DNA of 48,267 nt from Ruegeria sp. (GCF_028066395.1 NZ_JALCBM010000022.1:1-48267), one strand, 5' to 3'. Numbered from the stretch's first letter, positions 16,463-26,598 are shown. A program made the numbers and translations. Notes: generated by a model not told the origin, from the letters alone.

Positions 16463-18423
16463 TCGGCAGGTACTCCGGTCCGGGGCGTCTTGCGCGCGCC
16501 CGCAGCAACACGGAACCGACGGTCCGTCAGGCTGAGCACACCGCCCAACGACATCATCAGGCACCCGGCCCAGATCCAGTTGGCCAGCGGCTTGATATAG
16601 GTCCGCATGACCCAGCCACCATCGGCCTGCTGATCCCCGATGACCACATAGACGTCGCGCAGAAAGCGGTAATCAATCGCCGCCTCGGTCGTAGGCATCC
16701 GCGCCACCGGATAGTCGCGTTTTTCCGGGTGCAGCGTGGTGATCGCGCGCCCGTTCTTTTCAACCGCCACATCCGCCGTGGTCGAGAAGTAATTCGGCCC
16801 CTGAACCCGGCGCACATCCTGCAAGGTCAGCGTGAACTGTCCGACCTCAAAGGGCTGGCCCGGCTGGGCGACACGGATATCCTCAACCTCCCACGCCGTC
16901 AGACCGGCGATGGCGAACATGGTGACGCCCAGCCCGGTATGGGCCACCGCCTTGCCCCAATCGGCGCGCGGCAGGCGGAACAGGCGTGCCAGACTGCCCT
17001 TGCGGCCCGTGCGGGACCACAGATCAAGGAGCGCCCCAAAAGTGATCCACGCGCCCAGAAACAGCCCCACCGGCCCCAGCGCACTGCGCCCGGTTTGCAG
17101 CACCCAGACCAAAAGCGCCAGAGCGACGGCCAGCACAAAGGCATAGCGCAGCGACCATGCGGTACGCCCCAGCCTGCCCCGTTTCCACGGCAACATCGAC
17201 CCAAGCGGCAGGACGATCCCCAATGCAATCATGAATGGGGTGAACGCCGCGTTGAAAAACGGTGGTCCGACCGAGAGTTTCCGGTCAAAGGCCATCTCGG
17301 CCACCATCGGCCACATCGTACCGAAGAACACGACGAAACAGCTGACCGCCAGCAGGATATTGTTCAGCACCAGCGCGCTTTCACGGCTGACCATGCCAAA
17401 GACGCCCTTGGCCTCCATCGCCTGCGCGCGCGCGGCAAACAGGGTCAGTGCGCCGCCGACAAAGATCACCAGAATGATCAGGATGAACACGCCACGTTCC
17501 GGGTCATTGGCAAAAGCATGGACCGAGGTCAGCAGGCCCGACCGCACGATAAACGTCCCGATCAGCGAGAAACCAAAGGCGATGATCGCCAGCAGGATAG
17601 TCCAGCTTTTCAACGCCTCGCGTTTCTCTACCACGATGGCCGAATGCAGCAACGCGGCGGCCAACAACCAGGGCATGAAGCTGGCATTCTCGACCGGGTC
17701 CCAGAACCAGAACCCACCCCAGCCCAGCTCGTAATAGGCCCACCAGGACCCCAGCGCGATGCCGATGGTCAGAAACACCCAGGCCGCCAGCGTCCAGGGC
17801 CGCACCCACCGACCCCAGGCCGCATCCACGCGGCCTTCGATCAGGGCCGCGATGGCAAAGCTGAACGCCATGCTCAGGCCCACATAGCCCAGATACAGAA
17901 ACGGCGGGTGGAACGCCAAACCGGGGTCCTGCAGCAACGGGTTCAGATCGCGCCCGTCAAACGGGGCCACCGGCAGCCGGTCAAACGGGTTCGAGGTGAA
18001 CAGGATGAACGCAAAAAAAGCCACCGCAATGGCCGATTGCACCGAGAGAACCCGCGCCTTCAGCGTCGGAGGCAAACCGGCCCCGAACAGCGCCGCCATG
18101 GCCCCAAACAGCGTCACGATCAGCACCCACAGCAACATCGACCCTTCGTGGTTCCCCCAGGTCCCGCTGATCTTGTAGAGCATCGGTTTCAGCGAGTGGC
18201 TGTTTTCCACCACGATTCGCAGCGAGAAATCCGATGTCGCAAAGGCCCAGACCAGCGCGCCAAAGGAAAACCCGGTCAGCAGGAACTGCGCGATGGCTGC
18301 GGGTTCGGCAAAACCCATCCACCCGGTCCAGCGTTTGGCGGCGCCCACAAGGGGCACCACGCTTTGCACGATGGCGACGAGAAAGGCTAGGATCAGTGCG
18401 AAATGGCCGAGCTCTGTAATCAT
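16459..18423 (-). CDS. ccmF: Haem lyase CcmF
   Basis: Polytopic inner-membrane haem lyase subunit of 654 residues that, with CcmH, ligates haem to the CXXCH of apocytochromes c. The tryptophan-rich haem motif WGGFWFWDPVENASFMPWL is present. Conserved histidines include HEGSMLLW and HPPFLYLGY in the membrane core, and PNYFSTTADVAV lies in the large periplasmic region before the last membrane segment. ATG 18423 (MITELGHFALIL) gives the usual N-terminus. In this genome ccmE is separated from ccmF by the holin and endolysin genes. Confidence 0.97.
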   Translation of the reverse strand: MITELGHFALILAFLVAIVQSVVPLVGAAKRWTGWMGFAEPAAIAQFLLTGFSFGALVWAFATSDFSLRIVVENSHSLKPMLYKISGTWGNHEGSMLLWVLIVTLFGAMAALFGAGLPPTLKARVLSVQSAIAVAFFAFILFTSNPFDRLPVAPFDGRDLNPLLQDPGLAFHPPFLYLGYVGLSMAFSFAIAALIEGRVDAAWGRWVRPWTLAAWVFLTIGIALGSWWAYYELGWGGFWFWDPVENASFMPWLLAAALLHSAIVVEKREALKSWTILLAIIAFGFSLIGTFIVRSGLLTSVHAFANDPERGVFILIILVIFVGGALTLFAARAQAMEAKGVFGMVSRESALVLNNILLAVSCFVVFFGTMWPMVAEMAFDRKLSVGPPFFNAAFTPFMIALGIVLPLGSMLPWKRGRLGRTAWSLRYAFVLAVALALLVWVLQTGRSALGPVGLFLGAWITFGALLDLWSRTGRKGSLARLFRLPRADWGKAVAHTGLGVTMFAIAGLTAWEVEDIRVAQPGQPFEVGQFTLTLQDVRRVQGPNYFSTTADVAVEKNGRAITTLHPEKRDYPVARMPTTEAAIDYRFLRDVYVVIGDQQADGGWVMRTYIKPLANWIWAGCLMMSLGGVLSLTDRRFRVAAGARKTPRTGVPAE

Positions 18424-18498
18424 GGCGCGTTTATACTGCTGCCGCGTAGCAAGCGCCATTCACATTCGCTCAGACCTCTGCGCACATAGTGTCGCGGC

Positions 18499-19077
18499 TC
18501 AATACGTTTGCAGTCGCCTCCAGTCCTCCAGCGCGGGGTTTGCATCGGGTTTCGAGACCTGCTCGGCCAGCGTTGCATCCGGCCCCGGATCAGCCACGCC
18601 CGGGCTGTCGCTACGCAGTTGCCGCAAGGTTTCAAGATTGGCCAGAACCGTGGGCGCGCGCAACATCGTGGCCCCGATTTCCCGCTGCAAATCCTGTACC
18701 TTGGCCTGATGACGCGCGCCAAAGTAAAAGGACACGATCACCCCCAGCAACCACCACAGAGGCTCCGGCACCAGAGCAATCCCCTGCATGCGGGCTGCAA
18801 ACCACAGCGGATCGACCATCGCCGCCACGAACAGTCCCAGCGTCCCCAGCGCCAGCGCCGGGCGGGGCAGCCGGTTCAGCCCATCCATGAACCGGTCATA
18901 TCCGCCCTTCTGGCCCACCTGAAACTCGGCCCCGAACTGCGCCATGGCCTGCCCCTGCAGGGTCGCCGTCCGCTGCGCGCCTGCATCCGAGTTTTCGCGG
19001 AACACTTCTGCCGTTTCCCGCACCACATTGCGACCGGAGCCAAACAGCAACCCCAACACGCCCGAGATCAAGCCCAT
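18499..19077 (-). CDS. Holin of GTA-lysis type
   Basis: A 192-residue protein with hydrophobic segments near 80-100 (ALALGTLGLFVAAMVDPLWF) and 112-130 (LWWLLGVIVSFYFGARHQ) and an N-terminal MGLISGVLGLLFGSGR. This fits the holin family (three-TM superfamily) next to the endolysin of Rhodobacter capsulatus gene transfer agents. It would permeabilise the inner membrane so the muramidase can reach the cell wall. ATG 19077 lies inside the endolysin gene, overlapping it by 10 bp, so the two are coupled. A longer frame to 19155 also exists but is antisense-neutral coding of the endolysin. The C-terminal 60 residues are polar and probably cytoplasmic. Confidence 0.8.
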   Translation of the reverse strand: MGLISGVLGLLFGSGRNVVRETAEVFRENSDAGAQRTATLQGQAMAQFGAEFQVGQKGGYDRFMDGLNRLPRPALALGTLGLFVAAMVDPLWFAARMQGIALVPEPLWWLLGVIVSFYFGARHQAKVQDLQREIGATMLRAPTVLANLETLRQLRSDSPGVADPGPDATLAEQVSKPDANPALEDWRRLQTY

Positions 19078-19679
19078 GCCGCCACCCTTCTTTGAAATTG
19101 GTCCTGCGTCAGATGATATGGCGCCGACAGGAACTCTTCGGCCCGCCTGATCCATCCACCCTTGCCCCCGGCCCGGGTCCGGGCGTATTTGCGCAACGGC
19201 ACCCGGCGGTCGGCCAGATTGAAGTAATAATTTCGCCGCGCCACCCCATATGCATCCCGCAACGCCATGGGATCGGGCTGCGCGGCCTTCTGTGCTGCCG
19301 CGATGGTCTGAGGGCCAATCACCCCGTCAGCAACCACTTCAAACCCCATCTCACGCAGCAGACGCTGCAGGATCTTCACCGCCTGCGCGCCCGCATTCAC
19401 ACACATGTCGAACAGAGAGGCCTGCAAAGCCTCGGGCACCGCAGACACGCGCGGGGCCTCATAGTAGTGCTTTAGAAAAATATCGACGGCTTGCGCCTCG
19501 CTCAGCACTTTCACATCCGCCCGCGTGATCGCGCCGTCCCCGGTCAGGTCCATACCCAACCGGCGCATCGTGCCGATGGTCACACCAAATTTCGTGGGAC
19601 CGCCCGGATCGTCCGGATCATCCACATAGCCTCCCTCGCGCGCCACGATATCCTTGGCGATTTGCCGAACCGTCTGCAT
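19068..19679 (-). CDS. Endolysin, glycoside hydrolase 108 family (GTA-lysis type)
   Basis: Peptidoglycan-cleaving muramidase of 203 residues. IVAREGGYVDDPDDPGGPTKFGVT contains the catalytic Glu (EGGY) and the PGGPT/GVT core of the GH108 domain (first half). The second half carries a peptidoglycan-binding-like helix set (VIGPQTIAAAQKA, FDMCVNAGAQAVKILQ). No signal peptide is seen, so export depends on the holin downstream. In R. capsulatus a holin/endolysin pair of this kind, located away from the capsid cluster, releases GTA particles under CtrA control. The same control is suggested here by a TTAA-N7-CTAA site 46 bp upstream. No phage structural genes are present in the window. Confidence 0.87.
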   Translation of the reverse strand: MQTVRQIAKDIVAREGGYVDDPDDPGGPTKFGVTIGTMRRLGMDLTGDGAITRADVKVLSEAQAVDIFLKHYYEAPRVSAVPEALQASLFDMCVNAGAQAVKILQRLLREMGFEVVADGVIGPQTIAAAQKAAQPDPMALRDAYGVARRNYYFNLADRRVPLRKYARTRAGGKGGWIRRAEEFLSAPYHLTQDQFQRRVAAWA

Positions 19680-19724
19680 GCCATCCCCCGTCGCTGTGAT
19701 CCGGCAAACGGTCCCGTAAACCCC

Positions 19725-19739
19725 TTAAACCCGCGCTAA
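19725..19739 (-). promoter_or_regulatory. Putative CtrA-binding site upstream of the endolysin
   Basis: On the minus strand TTAG-CGCGGGT-TTAA; the CtrA consensus is TTAA-N7-TTAA, so there is one mismatch. It ends 46 bp before the endolysin ATG, a position fitting promoter activation. It directly abuts the ccmE terminator, so the lysis genes appear to have their own promoter. Confidence 0.6.
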
Positions 19740-19745
19740 AACAAA

Positions 19746-19776
19746 GGGCGCTGCATGTCGGTGACACGCAACGCCC
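19746..19776 (-). terminator. Terminator after ccmE
   Basis: In RNA sense GGGCGUUGCGUGU pairs with ACAUGCAGCGCCC (13 bp, two G-U pairs) around a 5-nt loop, followed by UUUGUUUU. It ends the argC-ccmE transcript before the lysis genes. Confidence 0.88.
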
Positions 19777-19814
19777 CTGTATGTTCTGCTCAAGAGCACC
19801 TCCACCGGAGGCAT

Positions 19815-20261
19815 TCAGCTGTCGCCAGGCTCCTTGTAAACGCCTTGTTCCTTCAGTGCGTCCACAACCTCTTTCGGCATGTAGGTCTCATCATGTTTCG
19901 CCAGAATTTCAGTGGCTTCGAAGACACCATTAATGTAGCTTCCTGTCCCCACCATACCCTGATTCTCCGAAAACAGATCGGGCAGCACGCCGGTAAAGGC
20001 CACCTGAACGCTCTCGCCCCCGTCGGTGACCACGAAACGCACCGTCTCACCCTGCCCGCGAATGATCGAGCCTTCTTCGACCAGCCCACCGATGCGGAAC
20101 ACCTCGGTCGGTTTCGGCGGCTCGGCAATCACTTGACTGGGTGAGCGGAAGAAGTTGATGCCATCCTTCAAGGCAACGCCAATAAACACCGTGGCCAGCG
20201 TCAAGGCCACGACGGCCAATATGATCACCTGCACTCGACGACGTTTCTTGAGCGTTTTCAT
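19815..20261 (-). CDS. ccmE: Haem chaperone CcmE
   Basis: Periplasmic haem chaperone of 148 residues, anchored by one N-terminal membrane segment (VQVIILAVVALTLATVFIGVAL) after a Lys/Arg-rich start. The OB-fold core includes FRIGGLVEEGSI and FVVTDGGESVQV. The haem-binding His is in LAKHDETYMPKE, the family motif. It begins 7 bp after argC ends, so argC and ccmE are co-transcribed. A strong terminator follows, cutting it off from ccmF and ccmH downstream. Confidence 0.96.
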   Translation of the reverse strand: MKTLKKRRRVQVIILAVVALTLATVFIGVALKDGINFFRSPSQVIAEPPKPTEVFRIGGLVEEGSIIRGQGETVRFVVTDGGESVQVAFTGVLPDLFSENQGMVGTGSYINGVFEATEILAKHDETYMPKEVVDALKEQGVYKEPGDS

Positions 20262-20268
20262 ACCGTCC

Positions 20269-21297
20269 TCACGGGAATAAAGGCGCCATCATAAGGCCCC
20301 GGGTTTCATCTTCACCTAACATCAGGTTGGCGTTCTGCAAGGCTTGCCCGCTGCTACCTTTTGTCAGGTTATCCAGCGCCGCCACAACAATGGCACGCCG
20401 TTCGATCCGGTCTGCGACCACGCCGATATGGCAGAAGTTCGAGCCCCGCACATGATGGGTCGATGGTGTCTCACCAAAGGGCAGCACCTGAATAAAGGGC
20501 TCGGCGTCATAGGTGGAACACAGCGTCTCATAGACACTTTGCGGATCACCCTTGACGTAAGAGGTCGCCAGAATGCCCCGGTTGGCGGGGACCAGATGCG
20601 GGGTGAACTGCACATGCACCGTGCGGCCCGCGAGTTTCGAGAACTCCTGATCGAACTCACCCAAATGCCGATGCGTGCCGCCAACCGCATAGGCGTTGTA
20701 GCCCTCGCTCAGCTCGGCATGCAGCAGGTTTTCCTTCAAGGCCCGTCCTGCGCCGGAAACAGCGCATTTCAGATCCAGAATGATGTCATCCAGATCGATC
20801 ACCCCGGCGGTGATCAAGGGCCGCAGCACATATTGCCCGGTCGCCGCATTGCAGCCGGTGCCCGCCACCAGCCGCGCCGCGCGGATTTCATCCCGATAGA
20901 ATTCGGTCAGGCCATACACGGCCTCCTCCTGATGGGCGATGGCGGCATGAGCATTGCCATACCATTTCTGGTATTCCTCAGGATCGCTCAGCCGGAAATC
21001 TGCTGAAAGATCAACGATCTTCAGCGTGCTCGGCAACTCGCGAATGACCTCCTGACTGGTCTTGTGGGGCAGCGCGCAGAAACACAGGTCGATCTGGGAA
21101 AAGTCGATTTCAGAGATTTTGCACAGGTCCGGCAGGTCCATGTGACGTAGATGCGGAAATACCTGCGCCATGGATTGCCCCGCCTTACGCTCGGCGGCCA
21201 GAGCGGTGATTTCCATATTCGGGTGCTCGGCGATCAGCCGCACCAGTTCCGCGCCCGTATAGCCCGAGGCGCCCAGAATTGCGATTTTATGGGTCAT
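20269..21297 (-). CDS. argC: N-acetyl-gamma-glutamyl-phosphate reductase
   Basis: NADPH-dependent reductase of the third step of arginine synthesis, 342 residues. The Rossmann motif is [15 protein letters not shown] at the N-terminus; the catalytic Cys sits in [12 protein letters not shown] (about 155), and the active-site His region is [27 protein letters not shown] near the C-terminus is a standard ArgC segment. ATG 21297 follows AAGGAAAGAGG. It heads a short operon with ccmE, a pairing of unrelated functions. Confidence 0.96.
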   Translation of the reverse strand: MTHKIAILGASGYTGAELVRLIAEHPNMEITALAAERKAGQSMAQVFPHLRHMDLPDLCKISEIDFSQIDLCFCALPHKTSQEVIRELPSTLKIVDLSADFRLSDPEEYQKWYGNAHAAIAHQEEAVYGLTEFYRDEIRAARLVAGTGCNAATGQYVLRPLITAGVIDLDDIILDLKCAVSGAGRALKENLLHAELSEGYNAYAVGGTHRHLGEFDQEFSKLAGRTVHVQFTPHLVPANRGILATSYVKGDPQSVYETLCSTYDAEPFIQVLPFGETPSTHHVRGSNFCHIGVVADRIERRAIVVAALDNLTKGSSGQALQNANLMLGEDETRGLMMAPLFP

Positions 21298-21391
21298 GTC
21301 AGACCTCTTTCCTTCATATGTCACATCTTACGACCGCCGATGCGACGGTCATCGAATTAATCCGTTGGGGGAAGGCCGTCCTTGACCTAAA

Positions 21392-22201
21392 TCAGGCAGC
21401 CGCAAAGGTGATTTGTCGTCGGAGGAACTGCGTCGCCCGGTCACTGACAAAGGCAGGTTTACCGGTGGTCAGAAAGCCGCCCTCACCCCCGCCGGTCATG
21501 TTGGGATGGCGTTGCAGGTAATCGGCGAGGCTCTCGGCCACCAGATCGCCCTGACTGTAGACATTCACATCCGGCCCCAGCGCCTGCTGAAAGGTCTCGG
21601 CCATTAACGGGTAATGAGTGCAGCCCAGAATCGCCGCCTGCGGGTCCGGCATCTTGCGTTTCAGCGCGTCGACATGGGACCGCACCAACGCCTCGGCCAG
21701 GATCAGATCACCATCCTCGATTGCATCGACCACGCCGCCACAAGCTTGCGCCTCGACATCAACACCGATGGCGCGAAAGGCCAGTTCCCGCTGGAACGCC
21801 CGGCTGGACACTGTGGCGGGCGTGGCAAACAGCGCCACATGCTGCACCTCGACCTCACGCGGGGGCGAGTTGTCGCCCCATTGCCGCTCGGTCAGGGCCT
21901 CGATCAGCGGGACAAAGACACCCAGCACCCGTTTGCCTTCGGGTACGCCGTCCTCCTGCATCCGGCGCAGGGCGGCGGCGCTGGCGGTGTTGCAGGCCAG
22001 AATCACCAGATCACAGCCCCGCGCCCACAAGTCCTGAACGGCGTTGCGGGTCAGCTGAAAGATGTCCTCGGCATCGCGCACGCCATAAGGCGCGTGAGCG
22101 CTGTCTGCAAAATACAGGAAATCCACGTCGGGCAGACGTTTCTGCGCGGCGTTCAGGACGGTCAGCCCGCCCAACCCGGAATCAAAGATACCTACTGCCA
22201 T
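21392..22201 (-). CDS. murI: Glutamate racemase
   Basis: Makes D-glutamate for peptidoglycan. At 269 residues it has the expected pair of catalytic cysteines: [11 protein letters not shown] (about 70) and LGCTHYPLM (about 194). The N-terminal substrate loop [13 protein letters not shown] and ADSAHAPYG are also typical. GAAGGGG precedes ATG 22201, and the gene starts 8 bp after the acyltransferase, so the two are one transcription unit. Confidence 0.96.
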   Translation of the reverse strand: MAVGIFDSGLGGLTVLNAAQKRLPDVDFLYFADSAHAPYGVRDAEDIFQLTRNAVQDLWARGCDLVILACNTASAAALRRMQEDGVPEGKRVLGVFVPLIEALTERQWGDNSPPREVEVQHVALFATPATVSSRAFQRELAFRAIGVDVEAQACGGVVDAIEDGDLILAEALVRSHVDALKRKMPDPQAAILGCTHYPLMAETFQQALGPDVNVYSQGDLVAESLADYLQRHPNMTGGGEGGFLTTGKPAFVSDRATQFLRRQITFAAA

Positions 22202-22209
22202 TTGCCCCT

Positions 22210-23088
22210 TCAGGCGCGATGCCGTTCCTCGAATTCATAGCCGTAATCATAGGATTTCAACGGCTCTGGGGACAGCTCATACGTGGCTTTGCGCAAGAAA
22301 TCCATCATCTTGCGCGTATCCTTGCCAAGCGGGTCCAGAACGTCACGCCCGATCGGGCCCCCGACCACCACCCGAACCGGGGTATCAACGCGCTTTTTGA
22401 ACTCTTTGATCAGCAGCCCCATGCGCAATGTGTTGTGCAGATGGCTGGCGATCTGAAACAGGCGCGAGGTATGACCGTCAAAGAAAACCGGCACCACGGT
22501 GGCGTTGGATTTGGCCACCATCCGTGCGGTAAACCCGCGCCAGCCTGGGTCCATCGGGTGCGAGAACGGCCTGAGCCCGGTGCTGACCGTGCCGCCCGGG
22601 AAAATGCCAATCGCGCCGCCTTCGGCCAGATAATTCAACGCGGTTTTGCGGGTGTTAAGGTTCAGCTTCATCGCCTCTTTCGTCTGGTCGAACGAAATCG
22701 GCAGGACCACCCGGTTCAGGTCTTCTGCCTTGCGAAACACGCCGTTGGCCAGAATGCGGAAATCACCTCGGGTCTGGGACAGGATATGGCCCATCATCAG
22801 CCCGTCCAGAATACCATACGGATGGTTGGCGATCAGGATCAGTGGCCCGTCTTTGGGAATGTTCGACAGCGCACCGCCCACCACATCCAGCGACAGCCCG
22901 TAACGGTCCACCATGACCGACCAGAAATCCTGCCCATTGGCGACGTCCCGTTCATACCCGTCGGCGCGTTTGATCAGGCGCAGGCGGCCCGTCGTGTTCT
23001 CCATCAGCTTGATGACCATCCGCCCGCCTTTGGTTTCGGCGGAGTGGGCATAGGATATGTCACGGGCGACATGGCGGCGCGAGGGCAT
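22210..23088 (-). CDS. PlsC-type lysophospholipid acyltransferase family protein
   Basis: A 292-residue acyltransferase. NHPYGILDG is the catalytic motif in the form HX5D (classic PlsC is HX4D), and IGIFPGGT corresponds to the substrate-binding FPEGT box with Gly for Glu. Later blocks [10 protein letters not shown] and RVVVGGPIG fit the same fold. Such hemolysin-like LPLATs in roseobacters include enzymes of aminolipid or ornithine-lipid synthesis; the acceptor cannot be told from sequence. No clear membrane span is present, so it is probably peripheral. GGAGA precedes ATG 23088. Confidence 0.82.
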   Translation of the reverse strand: MPSRRHVARDISYAHSAETKGGRMVIKLMENTTGRLRLIKRADGYERDVANGQDFWSVMVDRYGLSLDVVGGALSNIPKDGPLILIANHPYGILDGLMMGHILSQTRGDFRILANGVFRKAEDLNRVVLPISFDQTKEAMKLNLNTRKTALNYLAEGGAIGIFPGGTVSTGLRPFSHPMDPGWRGFTARMVAKSNATVVPVFFDGHTSRLFQIASHLHNTLRMGLLIKEFKKRVDTPVRVVVGGPIGRDVLDPLGKDTRKMMDFLRKATYELSPEPLKSYDYGYEFEERHRA

Positions 23089-23178
23089 TGCGGTCTCCGG
23101 GGTCTTGGCCTTTTACCTAGGGTCAGCCCCTAGATAGGTATCAAACCTGCCAAAGTAACGTGACAAGCCTGTGAAGCT

Positions 23179-26100
23179 TCACTCTGCCGCAGCCCTGACC
23201 TGCGGCCCGCCCCCCTTGATGACCGCCAACAGTTCCTCACGCCGTTTGGCCGCCTTGGTTTCGTTCTGCCGCAGAACCGGGCCAAAGCCGCGAATGTCCA
23301 GCGGCAGGCGCGCCAGAGCGATGACAGCATCGCGCGTGTCAGCCGTCAGTTTGGGCAGGACCTGTTTCATGTCCCTTTCATATTGCCGGATCAGCGCGCG
23401 TTCCATCCGCCGCTCGGCGCTGTAGCCGAAGGGGTCGAGCGGCGTGCCGCGCAGCACCTTGAGCCTTGTCAGCAGTTTCAACGGGCCCAAGAACCATTCA
23501 CCGAATTCGCGTTTACGCGGGCGGTCGCCGTCCCCCTTGGTGCCCAATGCGGGCGGTGCCAGATGGAAAGTCATTTTGAAGTCGCCATCGAACTCCGCCG
23601 CCGCCTGCGCGCGGCTCTCCAAAAGCAGGCGCGCAACCTCGTATTCATCCTTGTAGGACAACAGCTTATGATAGCCTTTTGCAGCGGCTTCGCGGACTGT
23701 TTCGTCCTCGATCCCGGCCAGCAGCTTGCGGTATCGTTTGGCCAGCCGCGAACCCTGATAGCGGGTCAGGTGATCGGCGCGGAAATCGATGATCTGGTCC
23801 AGCGTTTTCGGCAGCTCGGCCACATTGGGGCTGAGCAGGTTTTCCACCTCTTCGGGGTGCAGAACCGCCCAGCGACCAACCTCGAAAGCGCGTTTGTTGC
23901 GTTCTACAGCCGTGCCGTTCAACTCGATGGCCTGCATGATCGCACCATGACGGATCGGCAGCAGCCCGCGCTGCCACGCCGCGCCGAAGATCATCATGTT
24001 GGAATAGATCGAATCCCCCATCACCGCGCGGGAAAGATCAGTGGCATCAAACAGATTGACCGCATCCTTCAACCGCGCCTTCAGCGCCAGTTCCAACTGG
24101 TCACCGGGGATTTGGAATTCGGTGTCGCGGGTGAAGTCGCCGGTGATGATCTCATGACTGTTGACCACTGCACCGGTCTGGCCCGCATGGGTCAGCCCCA
24201 GCGTCTTGGCCGCCGCCGAGACCACCAGATCGCCGCCAATCAGCGCATGCGCCTCTCCGGTGGCGACACGGATGGCGCTGATATCGTCGGGGTGGTTGGC
24301 CAGGCGGCAATGGATATGCACCGCGCCGCCTTTTTGCGCCAGCCCGGCCATCTCCATCACCCCGGCGCCCTTTCCGTCGATCTGCGCCGCCTGCGCCAGC
24401 ACAGCGCCGATGGTGACCACGCCGGTGCCACCGACGCCGGTGATCACCACGTTATGGGTGCCCTTGATCTGCGGTAATTCCGGCTCTGGCAGGTCCGGCA
24501 GGTCCAACTGAGTGGTGGCCTCTTTGCGGATTTTCGCCCCTTCCAGAGTAACAAAGGACGGGCAGAACCCATTCACGCAAGAGAAATCCTTGTTGCAACT
24601 CGACTGGTCGATGGCCCGTTTCCGGCCCAGCTCAGTCTCTTTCGGTACAATCGAGACACAGTTCGACTGTACGCCGCAATCACCGCAGCCCTCGCAGATA
24701 TCCGTATTGATGAACACTCGTTTGTCCGGGTCTGGGAACAGCCCGCGCTTGCGGCGACGACGCTTTTCGGCCGCGCAGGTCTGGATGTAAACAATGACCG
24801 ATACACCCTCGATTTCACGGAACTTTTCCTGAACGCGCATCAACTCGGCCCGTTCATGGGTTTCGACACCGGATGGCAGGGCCTTGAAGTTCACATCTTC
24901 CTTTTCGTCATAGACCACGGCGACATGTTTGACGCCCATGGCGGTGACCTCGGCCACGATACGCTCCGCCGTCAGGTCGCCCTCGTTCTCCTGCCCGCCG
25001 GTCATGGCGACGGCGTCGTTAAAGAGAACTTTGAAGGTGATGTTGGTGCCCGCCGACAGCGCCGCGCGGATCGCCTGCACGCCCGAGTGGTTATAGGTCC
25101 CGTCGCCCAGGTTTTGGAACACATGCGGCGTGGTCGAGAACGGAGCCTCACCGATCCAGTTGGCACCCTCGCCCCCCATCTGGGTAAAGCCGGTGGTTTC
25201 GCGGTCCATCCACTGCACCATGTAGTGACAGCCGATCCCGGCATAGGCCCGGCTGCCATCTGGCAAACGGGTAGAGCTGTTATGCGGACAGCCCGAGCAG
25301 AAATACGGCAGCCGCGCCGCGATTTCCTGAGCATTGTCAGCCCGGCGCGCCTCGGACAACCGGGCAAGCCCAGCGTGAATGCCATCGGTATCGCGCCCCT
25401 CTTCGATCAGAATGCCACCCAGCTTTTCGGCAATCATGATCGGGTCCAGCGCGCCGCGGGTGGGGAACAATTCCTCGCGGTGCAGGGTCCCCGCACCGCC
25501 CTTGTACCAGCCATAGACCCTGCGGCCCCGGCGGTCGTCAAAGATCGCTTCCTTGACCTGCACCTCGATCAGCTTGCGCTTTTCTTCGACGATTATGATT
25601 AGATCCAGCCCTTCAGCCCAGTCGTGGAAGCCCTTCATATCCAAGGGGAATGTCTGACCGATCTTGTAGGTAGTCAGGCCCAGACGCTCGGCCTCGTCCG
25701 CGTCGATATTCAGCAGCGACATGGCATGGGTCAGGTCCAGCCAGTTCTTGCCCGCTGCCGCAATACCGATCTTAGCCCCCGATTTGCCCCAAACCCGCCG
25801 GTCCAGCCGGTTGGCATGAGAAAACGTCTCGGCCGCGAAGCGTTTGTAATCGATCACCCGCCCCTCTTGCAGATGCGGGGTGTCGCCCAGACGGATGTTC
25901 AGCCCGCCCTCGGGCATGTCAAATTCTGGTACCACCAATCGCATCCGGTCGGGGCTGCCATCCACGACCGAGGTCACCTCGATCGTGTCCTTCATGGTCT
26001 TCAGCCCCACCCAGACCCCGGCGAAGCGGCTTAGCGCAAATCCGTAGATGCCATAGTCGAGAATTTCTTGCACACCTGCCGGGCTGACCACCGGCATATA

Positions 26101-26598
26101 CATATCGACCAGCGACCATTCCGACTGATGCAACACGGTCGAGCTTTCGCCGGTATGGTCATCCCCCATCGCCATCAGCACGCCGCCATGTTTCGCGGTG
26201 CCCGCCATATTGGCGTGGCGCATCACATCACCGGACCGGTCCACACCCGGCCCCTTGCCGTACCACAGGCCAAAGACCCCATCGAACTTGCCATCGCCGC
26301 GCAGCCCGGCCTGCTGGCTGCCCCATAGGGCGGTGGCGGCCAGATCCTCGTTCAGCCCGTATTGGAAGGTCACATCATTTTCGACCAGTTGCTTCTGCGC
26401 CCGGGTCATCTGCAAATCGACCGCGCCCAGCGGTGATCCGCGATAGCCGGTGACCAGACCAGCGGTGTTCAACCCCGCCTGCCGGTCGCGCGCCTTCTGC
26501 ATCAGCATCAAACGCACCAGCGCCTGCGTCCCGTTCAGCAGAACCGGGCTTTTGGATAGATCAAACCTGTCATCTAGTGATATTTTCGGCTGACTCAT
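23179..26598 (-). CDS. Indolepyruvate ferredoxin oxidoreductase, fused alpha/beta subunits
   Basis: Single-chain 2-oxoacid:acceptor oxidoreductase of 1139 residues that decarboxylates aryl (or branched) pyruvates to acyl-CoA in amino-acid catabolism. In order: a pyrimidine-binding half (about 20-330), a TPP-binding region (GIGCHYMVQWM near 456, GDGTYNHSG near 501, then NDAVAMTGGQ), a ferredoxin-like cluster (DICEGCGDCGVQSNC near 636, and SSCNKDFSCVNGFCPSF), and the gamma-type domain (VVITGVGGTGVVTIG near 719). The C-terminal 350 residues form a family-specific extension. GGGGAGACG precedes ATG 26598. It faces a LysR gene across a palindrome-bearing spacer, suggesting local control. Confidence 0.94.
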   Translation of the reverse strand: MSQPKISLDDRFDLSKSPVLLNGTQALVRLMLMQKARDRQAGLNTAGLVTGYRGSPLGAVDLQMTRAQKQLVENDVTFQYGLNEDLAATALWGSQQAGLRGDGKFDGVFGLWYGKGPGVDRSGDVMRHANMAGTAKHGGVLMAMGDDHTGESSTVLHQSEWSLVDMYMPVVSPAGVQEILDYGIYGFALSRFAGVWVGLKTMKDTIEVTSVVDGSPDRMRLVVPEFDMPEGGLNIRLGDTPHLQEGRVIDYKRFAAETFSHANRLDRRVWGKSGAKIGIAAAGKNWLDLTHAMSLLNIDADEAERLGLTTYKIGQTFPLDMKGFHDWAEGLDLIIIVEEKRKLIEVQVKEAIFDDRRGRRVYGWYKGGAGTLHREELFPTRGALDPIMIAEKLGGILIEEGRDTDGIHAGLARLSEARRADNAQEIAARLPYFCSGCPHNSSTRLPDGSRAYAGIGCHYMVQWMDRETTGFTQMGGEGANWIGEAPFSTTPHVFQNLGDGTYNHSGVQAIRAALSAGTNITFKVLFNDAVAMTGGQENEGDLTAERIVAEVTAMGVKHVAVVYDEKEDVNFKALPSGVETHERAELMRVQEKFREIEGVSVIVYIQTCAAEKRRRRKRGLFPDPDKRVFINTDICEGCGDCGVQSNCVSIVPKETELGRKRAIDQSSCNKDFSCVNGFCPSFVTLEGAKIRKEATTQLDLPDLPEPELPQIKGTHNVVITGVGGTGVVTIGAVLAQAAQIDGKGAGVMEMAGLAQKGGAVHIHCRLANHPDDISAIRVATGEAHALIGGDLVVSAAAKTLGLTHAGQTGAVVNSHEIITGDFTRDTEFQIPGDQLELALKARLKDAVNLFDATDLSRAVMGDSIYSNMMIFGAAWQRGLLPIRHGAIMQAIELNGTAVERNKRAFEVGRWAVLHPEEVENLLSPNVAELPKTLDQIIDFRADHLTRYQGSRLAKRYRKLLAGIEDETVREAAAKGYHKLLSYKDEYEVARLLLESRAQAAAEFDGDFKMTFHLAPPALGTKGDGDRPRKREFGEWFLGPLKLLTRLKVLRGTPLDPFGYSAERRMERALIRQYERDMKQVLPKLTADTRDAVIALARLPLDIRGFGPVLRQNETKAAKRREELLAVIKGGGPQVRAAAE

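Noticed and set aside
16729..18390. 553-codon plus-strand frame opposite ccmF
   Set aside because: Antisense of ccmF, rich in Gln/Arg/His/Pro, with no recognisable motif.
18499..19679. Remnant prophage
   Set aside because: Only lysis genes are present and they match the known unlinked GTA lysis arrangement; no integrase, capsid or att-like repeats flank them.
23112..23132. Terminator behind the indolepyruvate oxidoreductase
   Set aside because: A 6-bp CTAGGG/CCCTAG stem exists but has no T-tract, so support is too weak to list.
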